DNA from: an uncultured Oscillospiraceae bacterium
GTDB lineage: Bacteria; Bacillota; Clostridia; Oscillospirales; Oscillospiraceae
Length of the DNA stretch: 14,327 nucleotides
Direction: 5' to 3'
Assembly: GCA_934630555.1 (NCBI GenBank)
Contig: CAKTXB010000025.1
Span: 1 to 14,327, forward strand
How positions within the stretch are numbered: the stretch's first letter is position 1; every line of letters begins with the position of its first letter. A program made the position numbers and the translations under genes. The notes beneath the pieces were generated by a model. The model was not told where the DNA came from and did no database searches. It was given only the letters and a program-made list of their open reading frames with translations. Shown piece after piece: positions 7,027-14,201 of this stretch.

Positions 7027-9441
7027 ATGAGCAAAGAACTGTTGCAAACACAATTACATGACACCTGCCGGCGACTGTTTGGCTGTGCAATGACGGAGGT
7101 CACGGAAAAGCAGGCCTATCGCGTTGTGTGCACGTTTGTGCGCGAAGCATTGGAAGAAAAGAATCGGGCATTCCAAAAGCGTGTGAGCCAGAACGGCGAG
7201 AAGCAGGTATATTATATGTCGATGGAGTTCCTCGTCGGCACGAGTCTGCGGAACAACCTCTACAATCTCGGTATTTTGGATGAAGTACGGACGCTGCTGG
7301 AAAAGCAGGGGTTCAGTCTGGACCGGCTGTGCGGCATGGAGCCGGACGCGGGGCTTGGCAATGGCGGCCTTGGCCGTCTGGCGTCGTGCTATATGGACGC
7401 GGCTACAGGGCTGGGCTACAGCATGATGGGCTATTCTATCCGCTATGAATTTGGCATTTTCCGGCAGAAGATCGTGGACGGCTGGCAGATGGAATTCCCG
7501 GATGACTGGCTGGACATGGGCGGCGTGTGGCTGCATCCGCGCAAGGATGACGCTGTGGAGGTCCGCTTTGGCGGCGAAGTCCACGAGTGGACAGACGAAG
7601 CCGGCAAGTTCCGCACGGCGCAGGTGGGCTATCAGTCAGTAACGGCGGTGCCGCATGATATGTATATCTCCGGCTACGGCAGCGAGGCTGTGAACCGGCT
7701 GGTGCTGTGGAGCGCCAGTCAGCCGCATGGGTTTGACATGGCGGCATTCTCGCGCGGGGATTATGTCCGCGCGCTGGAGCAGAATACCATGGCCGAGACC
7801 ATCTCCAAGGTGCTGTATCCGGCGGATGACCATTTGAGCGGCAAGCGACTGCGGCTGCGGCAGCAGTATCTGTTGGTGTCGGCATCGCTGCAGACGATTT
7901 TAAAAGCGCATCTGGAGCGCTATCGGACACTTCGGAGCCTGCCGGAGAAGGTGGCTATTCACATTAACGACACCCATCCGGCGCTGTGCGTGCCGGAGCT
8001 CATGCGTCTGCTCATGGATGTGTATGACATGGGCTGGGATGAAGCGTGGGATATTACGCACCGTACGCTGTCGTATACGAACCACACGGTGATGTCGGAG
8101 GCGCTGGAGCGCTGGAACGTGGACCTGTTCCGCGAGCAGCTGCCGCGCATCTATGCCATCACGCAGGAGGTCAATCGCCGGCTGCTGGAGCATTTGGCGG
8201 TGGTGTATCCGAACGATCCGGGCAAGTGGAATTACATGGCTGTGATCGCAAACGGCGAGGTGCGGATGGCAAATCTGTGTCTGGCGGCTTGTCATATGGT
8301 GAACGGTGTGTCGCGGCTGCATACGGAAATTCTGGAAAACGGCATTTTCCGCGACTATTACAATCTGAATCACGACAGCTTTACGAATGTGACGAACGGC
8401 ATCGCCTATCGGCGCTGGCTGTGCCAGGCGGATCCGGCGCTGACGGGGTATTTGCAGAAGCTCATTGGGCCGGAGTTTATGAAAGACGCGACAGCGCTGG
8501 AGAAGCTGCTGCAATACAAGGACGACAAGGCGGTGCTGGCGGAGCTGCGAAAGATCAAGCGCGTGAACAAGCAGCGGCTGGCCGACTATGTGGCAAGGGC
8601 CAACGGTGTGGTCATCGACCCGGACAGCTTGTTTGATGTACAGGTCAAGCGCCTGCACGAGTATAAGCGGCAGCTTTTGAACGTGCTGCACATCCTGCAT
8701 CTGTACTTGCAGCTGAAGGACCACCTGGATGCGGACTTTACGCCGCGGACGTTTATTTTTGCAGCCAAAGCCTCGGCAGGCTATGTGCTGGCCAAGCAGA
8801 TCATCAGCCTGATCGTGGCGGTGTCGAATCTTGTGAACGCTGACCCGCAGACGAACGGAAAGCTCAAGGTCGTGTTCATTGAGGATTACAAGGTGTCGCT
8901 GGCGGAGATCATCATTCCGGCGGCCGACTTGTCAGAGCAGATCTCGGTGGCTGGCAAGGAAGCGTCCGGCACGGGCAACATGAAGCTCATGATCAATGGC
9001 GCGGTGACCATTGGCACGCTGGACGGTGCGAACGTGGAGATCCACGAGCAGGTGGGCGATGAGAACATCTTCCTGTTCGGCATGACGGCAGACGAGGTGA
9101 ACGCACTGTGGCAGCGCGGCTATGATCCGCGTGAGTTCCTGACACCGGAGCTGGAGCGCATTTTGCAGATGCTGACCTCCGGTGTGCTGGGGCAGCGGTT
9201 TGACGACATTGCAGCCTCGCTGCTCACAAACCGATTCGGTACGGCAGACGGCTACATGACCATTGCCGACTTTGCAAGCTATTGCGACGCACAGGCGCGC
9301 GCAGCGGCGACATATCGCGACCGCGACACGTTTACAAAGATGTCGCTGGTGAACATTGCAAAGGCCGGTGTCTTCTCATCGGATCGCGCGGTGCGGGAAT
9401 ATGCTGACCGCATTTGGGGGCTCCCGGGGCTGGAGGCATAA
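7027..9441 (+). CDS. glgP: Glycogen/maltodextrin phosphorylase GlgP (GT35)
   Basis: Releases glucose-1-phosphate from non-reducing ends of alpha-1,4 glucans, using phosphate and bound pyridoxal phosphate. It has 804 residues, normal for bacterial phosphorylases. Family motifs in order: YYMSMEFLVG, GLGNGGLGR (109-117), GYSIRYEFGIF, INDTHP (313-318), TNHTVMSEALE, NVTNGIAYRRWL, VQVKRLHEYKRQLLN, FAAKASAGY, EDYKVSLAE, and EASGTGNMK with the cofactor lysine Lys653, followed by NGAVTIGTLDGANVE. The ATG at 7027 is chosen because AAGGGA (7014-7019) lies 7 bases upstream; an in-frame ATG at 7000 inside glgA has no ribosome site. Its stop shares a base with the next start (TAATG). Whether glycogen or shorter maltodextrin is preferred cannot be read from sequence. 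Confidence 0.97.
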   Translation: MSKELLQTQLHDTCRRLFGCAMTEVTEKQAYRVVCTFVREALEEKNRAFQKRVSQNGEKQVYYMSMEFLVGTSLRNNLYNLGILDEVRTLLEKQGFSLDRLCGMEPDAGLGNGGLGRLASCYMDAATGLGYSMMGYSIRYEFGIFRQKIVDGWQMEFPDDWLDMGGVWLHPRKDDAVEVRFGGEVHEWTDEAGKFRTAQVGYQSVTAVPHDMYISGYGSEAVNRLVLWSASQPHGFDMAAFSRGDYVRALEQNTMAETISKVLYPADDHLSGKRLRLRQQYLLVSASLQTILKAHLERYRTLRSLPEKVAIHINDTHPALCVPELMRLLMDVYDMGWDEAWDITHRTLSYTNHTVMSEALERWNVDLFREQLPRIYAITQEVNRRLLEHLAVVYPNDPGKWNYMAVIANGEVRMANLCLAACHMVNGVSRLHTEILENGIFRDYYNLNHDSFTNVTNGIAYRRWLCQADPALTGYLQKLIGPEFMKDATALEKLLQYKDDKAVLAELRKIKRVNKQRLADYVARANGVVIDPDSLFDVQVKRLHEYKRQLLNVLHILHLYLQLKDHLDADFTPRTFIFAAKASAGYVLAKQIISLIVAVSNLVNADPQTNGKLKVVFIEDYKVSLAEIIIPAADLSEQISVAGKEASGTGNMKLMINGAVTIGTLDGANVEIHEQVGDENIFLFGMTADEVNALWQRGYDPREFLTPELERILQMLTSGVLGQRFDDIAASLLTNRFGTADGYMTIADFASYCDAQARAAATYRDRDTFTKMSLVNIAKAGVFSSDRAVREYADRIWGLPGLEA

Positions 9442-9443
9442 TG
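9432..9443 (+). promoter_or_regulatory. Coupled glgP stop / GH13 start
   Basis: GGAGG (9432-9436) lies in the last codons of glgP. The junction reads TAATG, with the stop at 9439-9441 and the start at 9441-9443. The ribosome site is only 4 bases from the ATG, short for efficient free initiation, so translation of the last gene probably depends on termination-reinitiation from glgP. Confidence 0.75.
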
Positions 9444-11261
9444 CGCATTTTATTTGACAGTAAGCTCTCACAGTTTAAAACGCCGTTTGGCGTGCTCACG
9501 CCAGGGCAGGACTGCCGCATCCACATTATGGACCCTGTCAGCATCTGCACCGTTTCGGTGCAGATGCTGCTATTGAATGAAAAACAGCAGGAGATACAGC
9601 GCATCGCGCTTGCCAAGGAGCAGGCGGACGCACTGTACGAAACGTGGGGGGGCACGTTATCCATTGCCGCGCCGGGGCTGTATTTTTACTATTTTCTGAT
9701 CACCACACAGCACGAGTCCTTTCGGCTGTATAAGCAGGGCAACGACACGAACATGGAAGCGGGTGATCTGTGGCAGGTCAGCTGCGTGGATACGGCAAAC
9801 CCCGTTCCGCAGGCGCTGCGCGGCGCGGTGATGTATCAGATCTTTCCCGACCGCTTCTGCGCGTCCGGTCCATGTGACTGCACGGAGAAATTACAGCCGT
9901 ACTGGGTGCATGAGGACAAGCATGACGTGCCGGTCTATTTACCGGACGCGAACGGCGAGGTGCTGAACAACGATTTCTATGGCGGAAATCTGAACGGTAT
10001 CCGCGAAAAGCTGCCGTATCTGCACGAGCTTGGCGTGGAGATCCTGTATCTCAACCCGATCTTCATGGCGTGGTCGACGCACCGATATGATACGTATGAC
10101 TATAAGCGCATTGACCCGATGCTGGGTACGGAGGCTGATTTTACGGCGCTGTGCGATGCGGCGCATGGGCTGGGCATGAAGATCGTGCTCGACGGCGTAT
10201 TTTCGCACGTCGGCAGCCGCAGCCCGTATTTTCAGAGCGCCATTCACGACGAGAGCTCGCCATACCGCAAGTGGTTCACGTTCCAGCACTACCCGGATGT
10301 GTACACGAGCTGGTGGGGCGTTACGACGCTGCCGTGTGTGAACAAGCTCGAGCCGACATTTTTAGACTATATCATTCGGGATGCGGACAGTGTGGCGGCA
10401 CACTGGCTGCGGCTGGGAGCAGACGGCTTCCGACTGGATGTGGTGGACGAGCTGCCGGACGAATTTGTGATGCTGCTGCGCAGGCGGCTGCGGGAGCTGG
10501 ACCCGGAAGCCATCTTAATTGGCGAGGTCTGGGAGGATGCGTCCAACAAGGAAGCCTACGGCGTGCGGCGGCGGTATTTTGTGGGCCGTGAGCTGGACGG
10601 CGTGATGAATTATCCGTGGCGCAAAGCCATTTTGCGCTATGTGCGTGGCGAGGACGACGGACGGGAACTGGGCGAGCGTGTGATGACGCTGGCAGAAAAC
10701 TATCCGGCCGATGTGCTGAGCGGGTGCATGGGCATTTTGTCCACGCATGACACACCGCGCGCCATTACGGAGTTGGTGGACCCGACAGACGCTGACCGCG
10801 CGGAGCTGGCAAAACGGCACATGGATGCGGATACATATCGGCGCGCAAAGGAACTTTTGCGTATGGCGGCATTTTTGCAGTTTACGCTGCCGGGTGCGCC
10901 GTGCATCTACTACGGCGATGAGGCCGGGATGACGGGGTATCGTGACCCCTTCAATCGGATGTACTACCCGTGGGGCGCAGAAGATGAGGGCCTGCAGACA
11001 TTTTACCGCCAGCTGGCGGCGCTGCACAAAAAGCCGGTGCTGCGCACGGGCAATGTAACGGTGCTGGAAGCCGGAAACGGACGCATTTTGTTCCGCAGAG
11101 CGCTTGCGGGGGAAAAGACGCTGACGGTCTGCTGCAACCGCGCAGGGGATTGGACGCTCACGAGCGCACATGGGCGGCTGCTGCTGGGCGGCGGCATTGC
11201 CGCGTATACACCGGAGCAGCTGACGTTGGGTACAGGCGCGTTTGCCATTTTGGAAGAATAA
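9441..11261 (+). CDS. Intracellular GH13 alpha-glucosidase of the neopullulanase/cyclomaltodextrinase type
   Basis: A 606-residue GH13 hydrolase with no signal peptide, so cytoplasmic. The first 115 or so residues look like a beta-sandwich glucan-binding domain (CBM34-like). The barrel begins at MYQIFPDRF (131-139), then FYGGNLNGI and STHRYDTYDYKRIDP, as in neopullulanase, cyclomaltodextrinase and maltodextrin glucosidase. Catalytic regions are DGVFSHVG (251-258), GFRLD with nucleophile Asp333, GEVWED with acid/base Glu362, and STHDTPR with Asp437. A beta-rich C-terminal domain closes it. As last gene after glgP it probably hydrolyses short branched or linear maltodextrins left by phosphorolysis, in the place usually taken by GlgX. 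The exact bond specificity (alpha-1,4 against alpha-1,6) is not readable. A long hairpin lies within codons 33-43. Confidence 0.88.
   Translation: MRILFDSKLSQFKTPFGVLTPGQDCRIHIMDPVSICTVSVQMLLLNEKQQEIQRIALAKEQADALYETWGGTLSIAAPGLYFYYFLITTQHESFRLYKQGNDTNMEAGDLWQVSCVDTANPVPQALRGAVMYQIFPDRFCASGPCDCTEKLQPYWVHEDKHDVPVYLPDANGEVLNNDFYGGNLNGIREKLPYLHELGVEILYLNPIFMAWSTHRYDTYDYKRIDPMLGTEADFTALCDAAHGLGMKIVLDGVFSHVGSRSPYFQSAIHDESSPYRKWFTFQHYPDVYTSWWGVTTLPCVNKLEPTFLDYIIRDADSVAAHWLRLGADGFRLDVVDELPDEFVMLLRRRLRELDPEAILIGEVWEDASNKEAYGVRRRYFVGRELDGVMNYPWRKAILRYVRGEDDGRELGERVMTLAENYPADVLSGCMGILSTHDTPRAITELVDPTDADRAELAKRHMDADTYRRAKELLRMAAFLQFTLPGAPCIYYGDEAGMTGYRDPFNRMYYPWGAEDEGLQTFYRQLAALHKKPVLRTGNVTVLEAGNGRILFRRALAGEKTLTVCCNRAGDWTLTSAHGRLLLGGGIAAYTPEQLTLGTGAFAILEE
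9539..9569 (+). repeat. Perfect 13-bp inverted repeat inside the GH13 coding sequence
   Basis: CAGCATCTGCACC (9539-9551) and GGTGCAGATGCTG (9557-9569) are exact reverse complements around GTTTC. The G and C of the loop can add a fourteenth pair. The element starts about 100 bases after the GH13 start codon and has no T-run behind it, so it does not look like a terminator. In mRNA it would be a very stable stem-loop between the body of the operon and its last gene. Confidence 0.8.
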
Positions 11262-11265
11262 AGAA

Positions 11266-11299
11266 TGTGCCCCGGCAGCATTTTGGCTGCCGGGGCACA
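11266..11299. terminator. Bidirectional terminator between convergent genes
   Basis: TGTGCCCCGGCAGC (11266-11279) pairs perfectly over 14 bases with GCTGCCGGGGCACA (11286-11299) around the loop ATTTTG. On the plus strand a loose AATAATTTT follows; on the minus strand the sequence after the stem reads TTCTTTATTC. The 55-base gap between the GH13 stop and the VOC stop holds essentially only this element, so it serves both transcripts. Confidence 0.88.
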
Positions 11300-11316
11300 A
11301 ATAATTTTGTGAGATG

Positions 11317-11703
11317 TTACAGTTCCTGCGCGATCTCGATGGTCTCGCCGTCTGGGCCGGGGAAAAGGATGTAACGTGCACCGTGCGTGCCCCAGCCGTG
11401 GTCAACGATGATCTCGTCAGTGTTGAAGCGGATGCCTTTGGCCTTGAGGTTTTTCCAGACGGCCTCGATGTCATCCACGCGCAGGGCGAGGTGGTCATAG
11501 CGGCCGGCAGAAAATGTGTGCGGTTCGGTGTGCTGCATCATTTCCAGGCAGCAGTCGCCAAGCTTGAGCAGCGCGACCTTGACGCCGGGAACTTCCCAGC
11601 TGCATGTGTGGGTAAAGCCGAGAATGTCCTTGTAGAATTGCAGCGAGCGGTCCAGATCGTCTACAAAAAAGCCGACGTGGGCCAGTCCTTCGATGGTTGC
11701 CAT
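11317..11703 (-). CDS. VOC-superfamily metalloenzyme (glyoxalase I / epimerase-like)
   Basis: A 128-residue single protein made of two beta-alpha-beta-beta-beta units of the vicinal-oxygen-chelate fold. AHVGFFVDDLDRSLQFYKDILGF opens the first unit and YDHLALRVDD the second; FPGPDGETIEI ends it. His9, Glu54, His71 and Glu123 sit at spacings close to the metal ligands of glyoxalase I, so it probably binds a divalent metal. Substrate is unknown: methylglyoxal adducts (GloA-like), an acyl-CoA epimerisation or a resistance function are all possible. GGAGGA (11711-11716) lies 7 bases before the ATG at 11701-11703; ATGs farther upstream lack such a site. It is a single-gene unit with its own promoter and shares its terminator with the glycogen operon. 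Confidence 0.85.
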   Translation of the reverse strand: MATIEGLAHVGFFVDDLDRSLQFYKDILGFTHTCSWEVPGVKVALLKLGDCCLEMMQHTEPHTFSAGRYDHLALRVDDIEAVWKNLKAKGIRFNTDEIIVDHGWGTHGARYILFPGPDGETIEIAQEL

Positions 11704-11746
11704 GTCCAGTTCCTCCATTCTCCCAGCCGTGTTGGCCAGTACATTC

Positions 11747-11776
11747 ATCATACGGTATGCGGCGCACGGTTGTCAA
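11747..11776 (-). promoter_or_regulatory. Promoter of the VOC gene (minus strand)
   Basis: Read on the minus strand, a perfect TTGACA (11776-11771) is followed after 18 bases by TATGAT (11752-11747), a 5 of 6 match to TATAAT. Transcription would start near 11740 and leave a leader of about 37 bases containing the GGAGGA ribosome site. Confidence 0.8.
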
Positions 11777-11790
11777 GCTCGTTTTGCGCT

Positions 11791-11818
11791 TTGCAAGCGG
11801 CGCGGAATGTGATAAAAT
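11791..11818 (+). promoter_or_regulatory. Promoter of the homocysteine methyltransferase / DNA methyltransferase unit
   Basis: TTGCAA (11791-11796, 4 of 6) and TAAAAT (11813-11818, 5 of 6) are spaced by 16 bases, and TGA at 11810-11812 supplies an extended -10 (TGn). The -35 elements of this promoter and of the divergent VOC promoter are only 14 bases apart, so the two probably influence each other. The remaining sequence of this 149-base gap shows no further structure. Confidence 0.65.
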
Positions 11819-11852
11819 AGGCAAAACAATGCGAACACTGGGAGGTCGGAAT

Positions 11853-12725
11853 ATGAACAGCGTGGAATTCAGGGCCTGGTGCGATGGACGTGTGCGGCTG
11901 CTGGACGGTGCGACGGGGAGCAATCTGCGTGCAGCGGGAATGCCGAATGGCGTGTGTGCGGAGCAGTGGATCCTGAAAGACCCGGAGCCTCTGCAGAATT
12001 TGCAGGAGGCATATATCCGTGCGGGGAGCGAGATCGTGCTGGCGCCCACGTTTGGTGCCAATCGTGTGCTGCTGGGAAATTACGGCCTTGCAGAGCATGT
12101 GCAGGATTACAGCCGGAGGCTGGTACAGCTTTCTCGTGAAACCGCGGCGGGGCGTGCATTGGTGGCGGCGGATCTGACTACAACGGGCCAGCCGGTCCTG
12201 CCGGAGGACACGGCGGCCTATCAAAAGCTGCTGGATATTTACACCGAGCAGGCGGAGGCTGTGCTGGAAGCCGGAGCGGACCTGATCGTTGTGGAGACCA
12301 TGATGGGGCTGACCGAATGCATGGCAGCTGTGGAGGCTGTGCGGGCACTGAGCGATCACGCACTTATCTGTACAATGAGCGTGCAGGCGGATGGAAAGTG
12401 CTATTTTGACGGCTCAGTGTTTGACGCGGCGGAGGTGCTGCCGGAACTGGGCGCGGACGCCATTGGCGTGAACTGCTCCTCTGGACCGGACCAGCTGGAA
12501 AGCGTGGTGCGTGGTGTGCGCCATGCGTGCGGTGTGCCGGTGGTGGCCAAGCCGAACGCAGGCCTGCCGGAGATGCAGGACGACGGTACGGCGGTATATT
12601 CCATGCAGCCGGCGGCGTTTGCGGCAGCCATGACGGCGCTGGTCAGCTGCGGCGCGGGGCTTGTTGGTGGGTGCTGCGGCACAACGCCGGAGCATATCCG
12701 CGCGCTGCGGGCAGCGGTACGCTGA
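11853..12725 (+). CDS. Standalone homocysteine S-methyltransferase domain protein
   Basis: Predicted to transfer a methyl group to homocysteine, giving methionine, in the cytoplasm. It is 290 residues, a single zinc-dependent barrel. LLDGATGSNL (16-25), APTFGAN, GVNCSSGP with Cys208, and VGGCCGTTPEH with Cys274 and Cys275 mark the family; the three cysteines are the expected zinc ligands that bind homocysteine. The opening motif DGATGSNL resembles the MetH homocysteine module (DGAMGT) more than BHMT/MmuM (DGGxxTxL). No folate, B12 or activation domain is attached, so the methyl donor is unknown: a separate corrinoid protein, S-methylmethionine or another donor. The ATG at 11853 has GGGAGG (11840-11845) 7 bases upstream; ATG 11829 lacks one. 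The next gene follows after 31 bases with no terminator. Confidence 0.88.
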   Translation: MNSVEFRAWCDGRVRLLDGATGSNLRAAGMPNGVCAEQWILKDPEPLQNLQEAYIRAGSEIVLAPTFGANRVLLGNYGLAEHVQDYSRRLVQLSRETAAGRALVAADLTTTGQPVLPEDTAAYQKLLDIYTEQAEAVLEAGADLIVVETMMGLTECMAAVEAVRALSDHALICTMSVQADGKCYFDGSVFDAAEVLPELGADAIGVNCSSGPDQLESVVRGVRHACGVPVVAKPNAGLPEMQDDGTAVYSMQPAAFAAAMTALVSCGAGLVGGCCGTTPEHIRALRAAVR

Positions 12726-12756
12726 GCGCGCGGCAGACAACAGGAGGCATTTTCAA

Positions 12757-14199
12757 ATGGCAGATTTGGGCCAGGTATTTACAAAGGGCAGTGTTGCCCA
12801 ATATATGGTGTCGCTGCTCGATCTGCCGAAGGACGCACAGGTGTTGGATCCCTGCTGCGGATCAGGCGCATTTCTGGCAGCGCTGGCACAGTGCGGTTTC
12901 ACCCATGTGACGGCGTGTGAACTGGATGCTGCGCTGTGTGCAGCGGCAAAACAGCGGTTTGGACAGTACCAGCTCCATCAGACAGACTTCCTGGCCTGGG
13001 CGGGCGGCGGTGCATTTGACGGGATCGTGATGAACCCGCCGTATGTGCGGCAGGAAAAAATTGACGATTTGGCATCGTATGGCATCACGAAAGCAAAACT
13101 GCATACGGACATGGTGCTGGCAGCACTGCCGCATCAGGCCAATCTTTATATGTATTTTATCATGAAGGCCGTATCGCGGCTGAAGGACGGCGGACAGCTG
13201 GTGGTGATTTTTCCAAATAGCTGGATGCACGCGCGGACGGGCGCGGCCTTTGAGCGGCTTCTGTTTGCACAGTGCGGCGCGGTGGAGCAGATCCATATTT
13301 CCGGCGATGTGTTTGAGCGGCAGGCGCTGGTGGAGGTCGTGATTTTAAAGCTCATCAAGGGGCAGCGTGGAAATTTGGCACAGCCGGTATTTCTGGAGTC
13401 GAAGGAAGGACAGCTGCGGCCTGTGCCGGCCGGAGCACAGACGGGCTTTACGGCATTTTCGTATCCGTTTGCAGAGCTGGCGGACATCCGGCGCGGACTG
13501 ATGACGGGATGTAATGCGCTGTACATCAATCCGCCGCTGCCAGAGAAGGATGCAGGGCTGCGGCCGATTTTATCGTCACCCAAAAGTGTGAAGGGCTACA
13601 CGACACGCGGCGCGCAGCTGGACAGGCTGCTGTGCCCGGCGGACGGTGCGGTTTCTGCAGCGGCGGCAGAGTATCTGGAACGCTGGCGGCAGAAGATACT
13701 GCGCGATAAGAAGCCGAAAACGCTGTATGAAAAGGCAAAGCGCGGCAGTGCGTGGTATGTGCTGCGGGAAAATGGCGGCGCAGGCATTTTGTTCAGCTAT
13801 TTCGTGCGGCGCGAGATGAAATTTGTGATGAATGAGGCGGGTGTGCTGGCGCGGGATAATTTTTACATTATCACGCCGAAGGTGGATGCCTGGGTGCTGT
13901 TTGCACTATTGAACAGCACATATACCTATTATCAGTTGGAACTGCGCGGCAAGCGGCCGGGCGCAGGACTTTTGAAATTGCAGCGTTATGATCTGGAAGC
14001 GCTGATGTTCCCGGACTATTCCGGCATCACGCAGGACGACCGGCAGACGCTGGCGCGGCTGGGCCGCGAGTTGGCGGATACCGGTAATACGGCGCTGGTG
14101 ACAGAGATCACAAATGTTGTGGCGCAATATTGCACAGTAGGCGGACAGGAGATCGCAGCACAGTATGCGGCTGCAAGAGCAAGGCGATTGGAGATCTAA
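12757..14199 (+). CDS. N6-adenine DNA methyltransferase, gamma class (TaqI/Eco57I-like)
   Basis: Predicted to methylate adenine in a specific DNA sequence using S-adenosylmethionine. It is 480 residues. Motif order is that of the gamma class: motif X-like GQVFTKGSVAQYMVSLL (5-21), motif I VLDPCCGSGAF (29-39) for SAM, motif IV NPPY (93-96), catalytic, then VVIFPNSWMHARTG. The C-terminal half should be the target-recognition domain, including RRGLMTGCNALYIN, RDNFYIITPK, LLNSTYTYYQLELRGKRPG and LLKLQRYDLEAL. There is no recognisable nuclease motif, so it is a plain methyltransferase and not a type IIG fusion. The ATG at 12757 has AGGAGG (12742-12747) 9 bases upstream; the frame is open farther back into the preceding gene but without a site. 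A cytosine methyltransferase gene starts 2 bases after its stop. The recognition site cannot be predicted. Confidence 0.9.
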   Translation: MADLGQVFTKGSVAQYMVSLLDLPKDAQVLDPCCGSGAFLAALAQCGFTHVTACELDAALCAAAKQRFGQYQLHQTDFLAWAGGGAFDGIVMNPPYVRQEKIDDLASYGITKAKLHTDMVLAALPHQANLYMYFIMKAVSRLKDGGQLVVIFPNSWMHARTGAAFERLLFAQCGAVEQIHISGDVFERQALVEVVILKLIKGQRGNLAQPVFLESKEGQLRPVPAGAQTGFTAFSYPFAELADIRRGLMTGCNALYINPPLPEKDAGLRPILSSPKSVKGYTTRGAQLDRLLCPADGAVSAAAAEYLERWRQKILRDKKPKTLYEKAKRGSAWYVLRENGGAGILFSYFVRREMKFVMNEAGVLARDNFYIITPKVDAWVLFALLNSTYTYYQLELRGKRPGAGLLKLQRYDLEALMFPDYSGITQDDRQTLARLGRELADTGNTALVTEITNVVAQYCTVGGQEIAAQYAAARARRLEI

Positions 14200-14201
14200 G
14201 A

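Noticed and set aside
9414..9440. Upstream start of the GH13 gene (ATG at 9414)
   Set aside because: The added residues are glycine/alanine-rich read-through of another frame of glgP; GGAGG points to the ATG at 9441, though at short spacing.
9441..11261. Naming the GH13 enzyme GlgX
   Set aside because: GlgX belongs to the isoamylase-type branch with a different N-terminal domain; MYQIFPDRF and STHRYDTYDY are neopullulanase/cyclomaltodextrinase-type motifs.
12661..12756. Upstream start of the adenine methyltransferase within the homocysteine methyltransferase gene
   Set aside because: AGGAGG (12742-12747) points to the ATG at 12757, which also gives the expected motif X near the N-terminus.
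12757..14199. PrmC-like protein or RNA methyltransferase because of NPPY
   Set aside because: Length of 480 residues, motif X before motif I, and a C-terminal half like TaqI/Eco57I recognition domains indicate a DNA methyltransferase.
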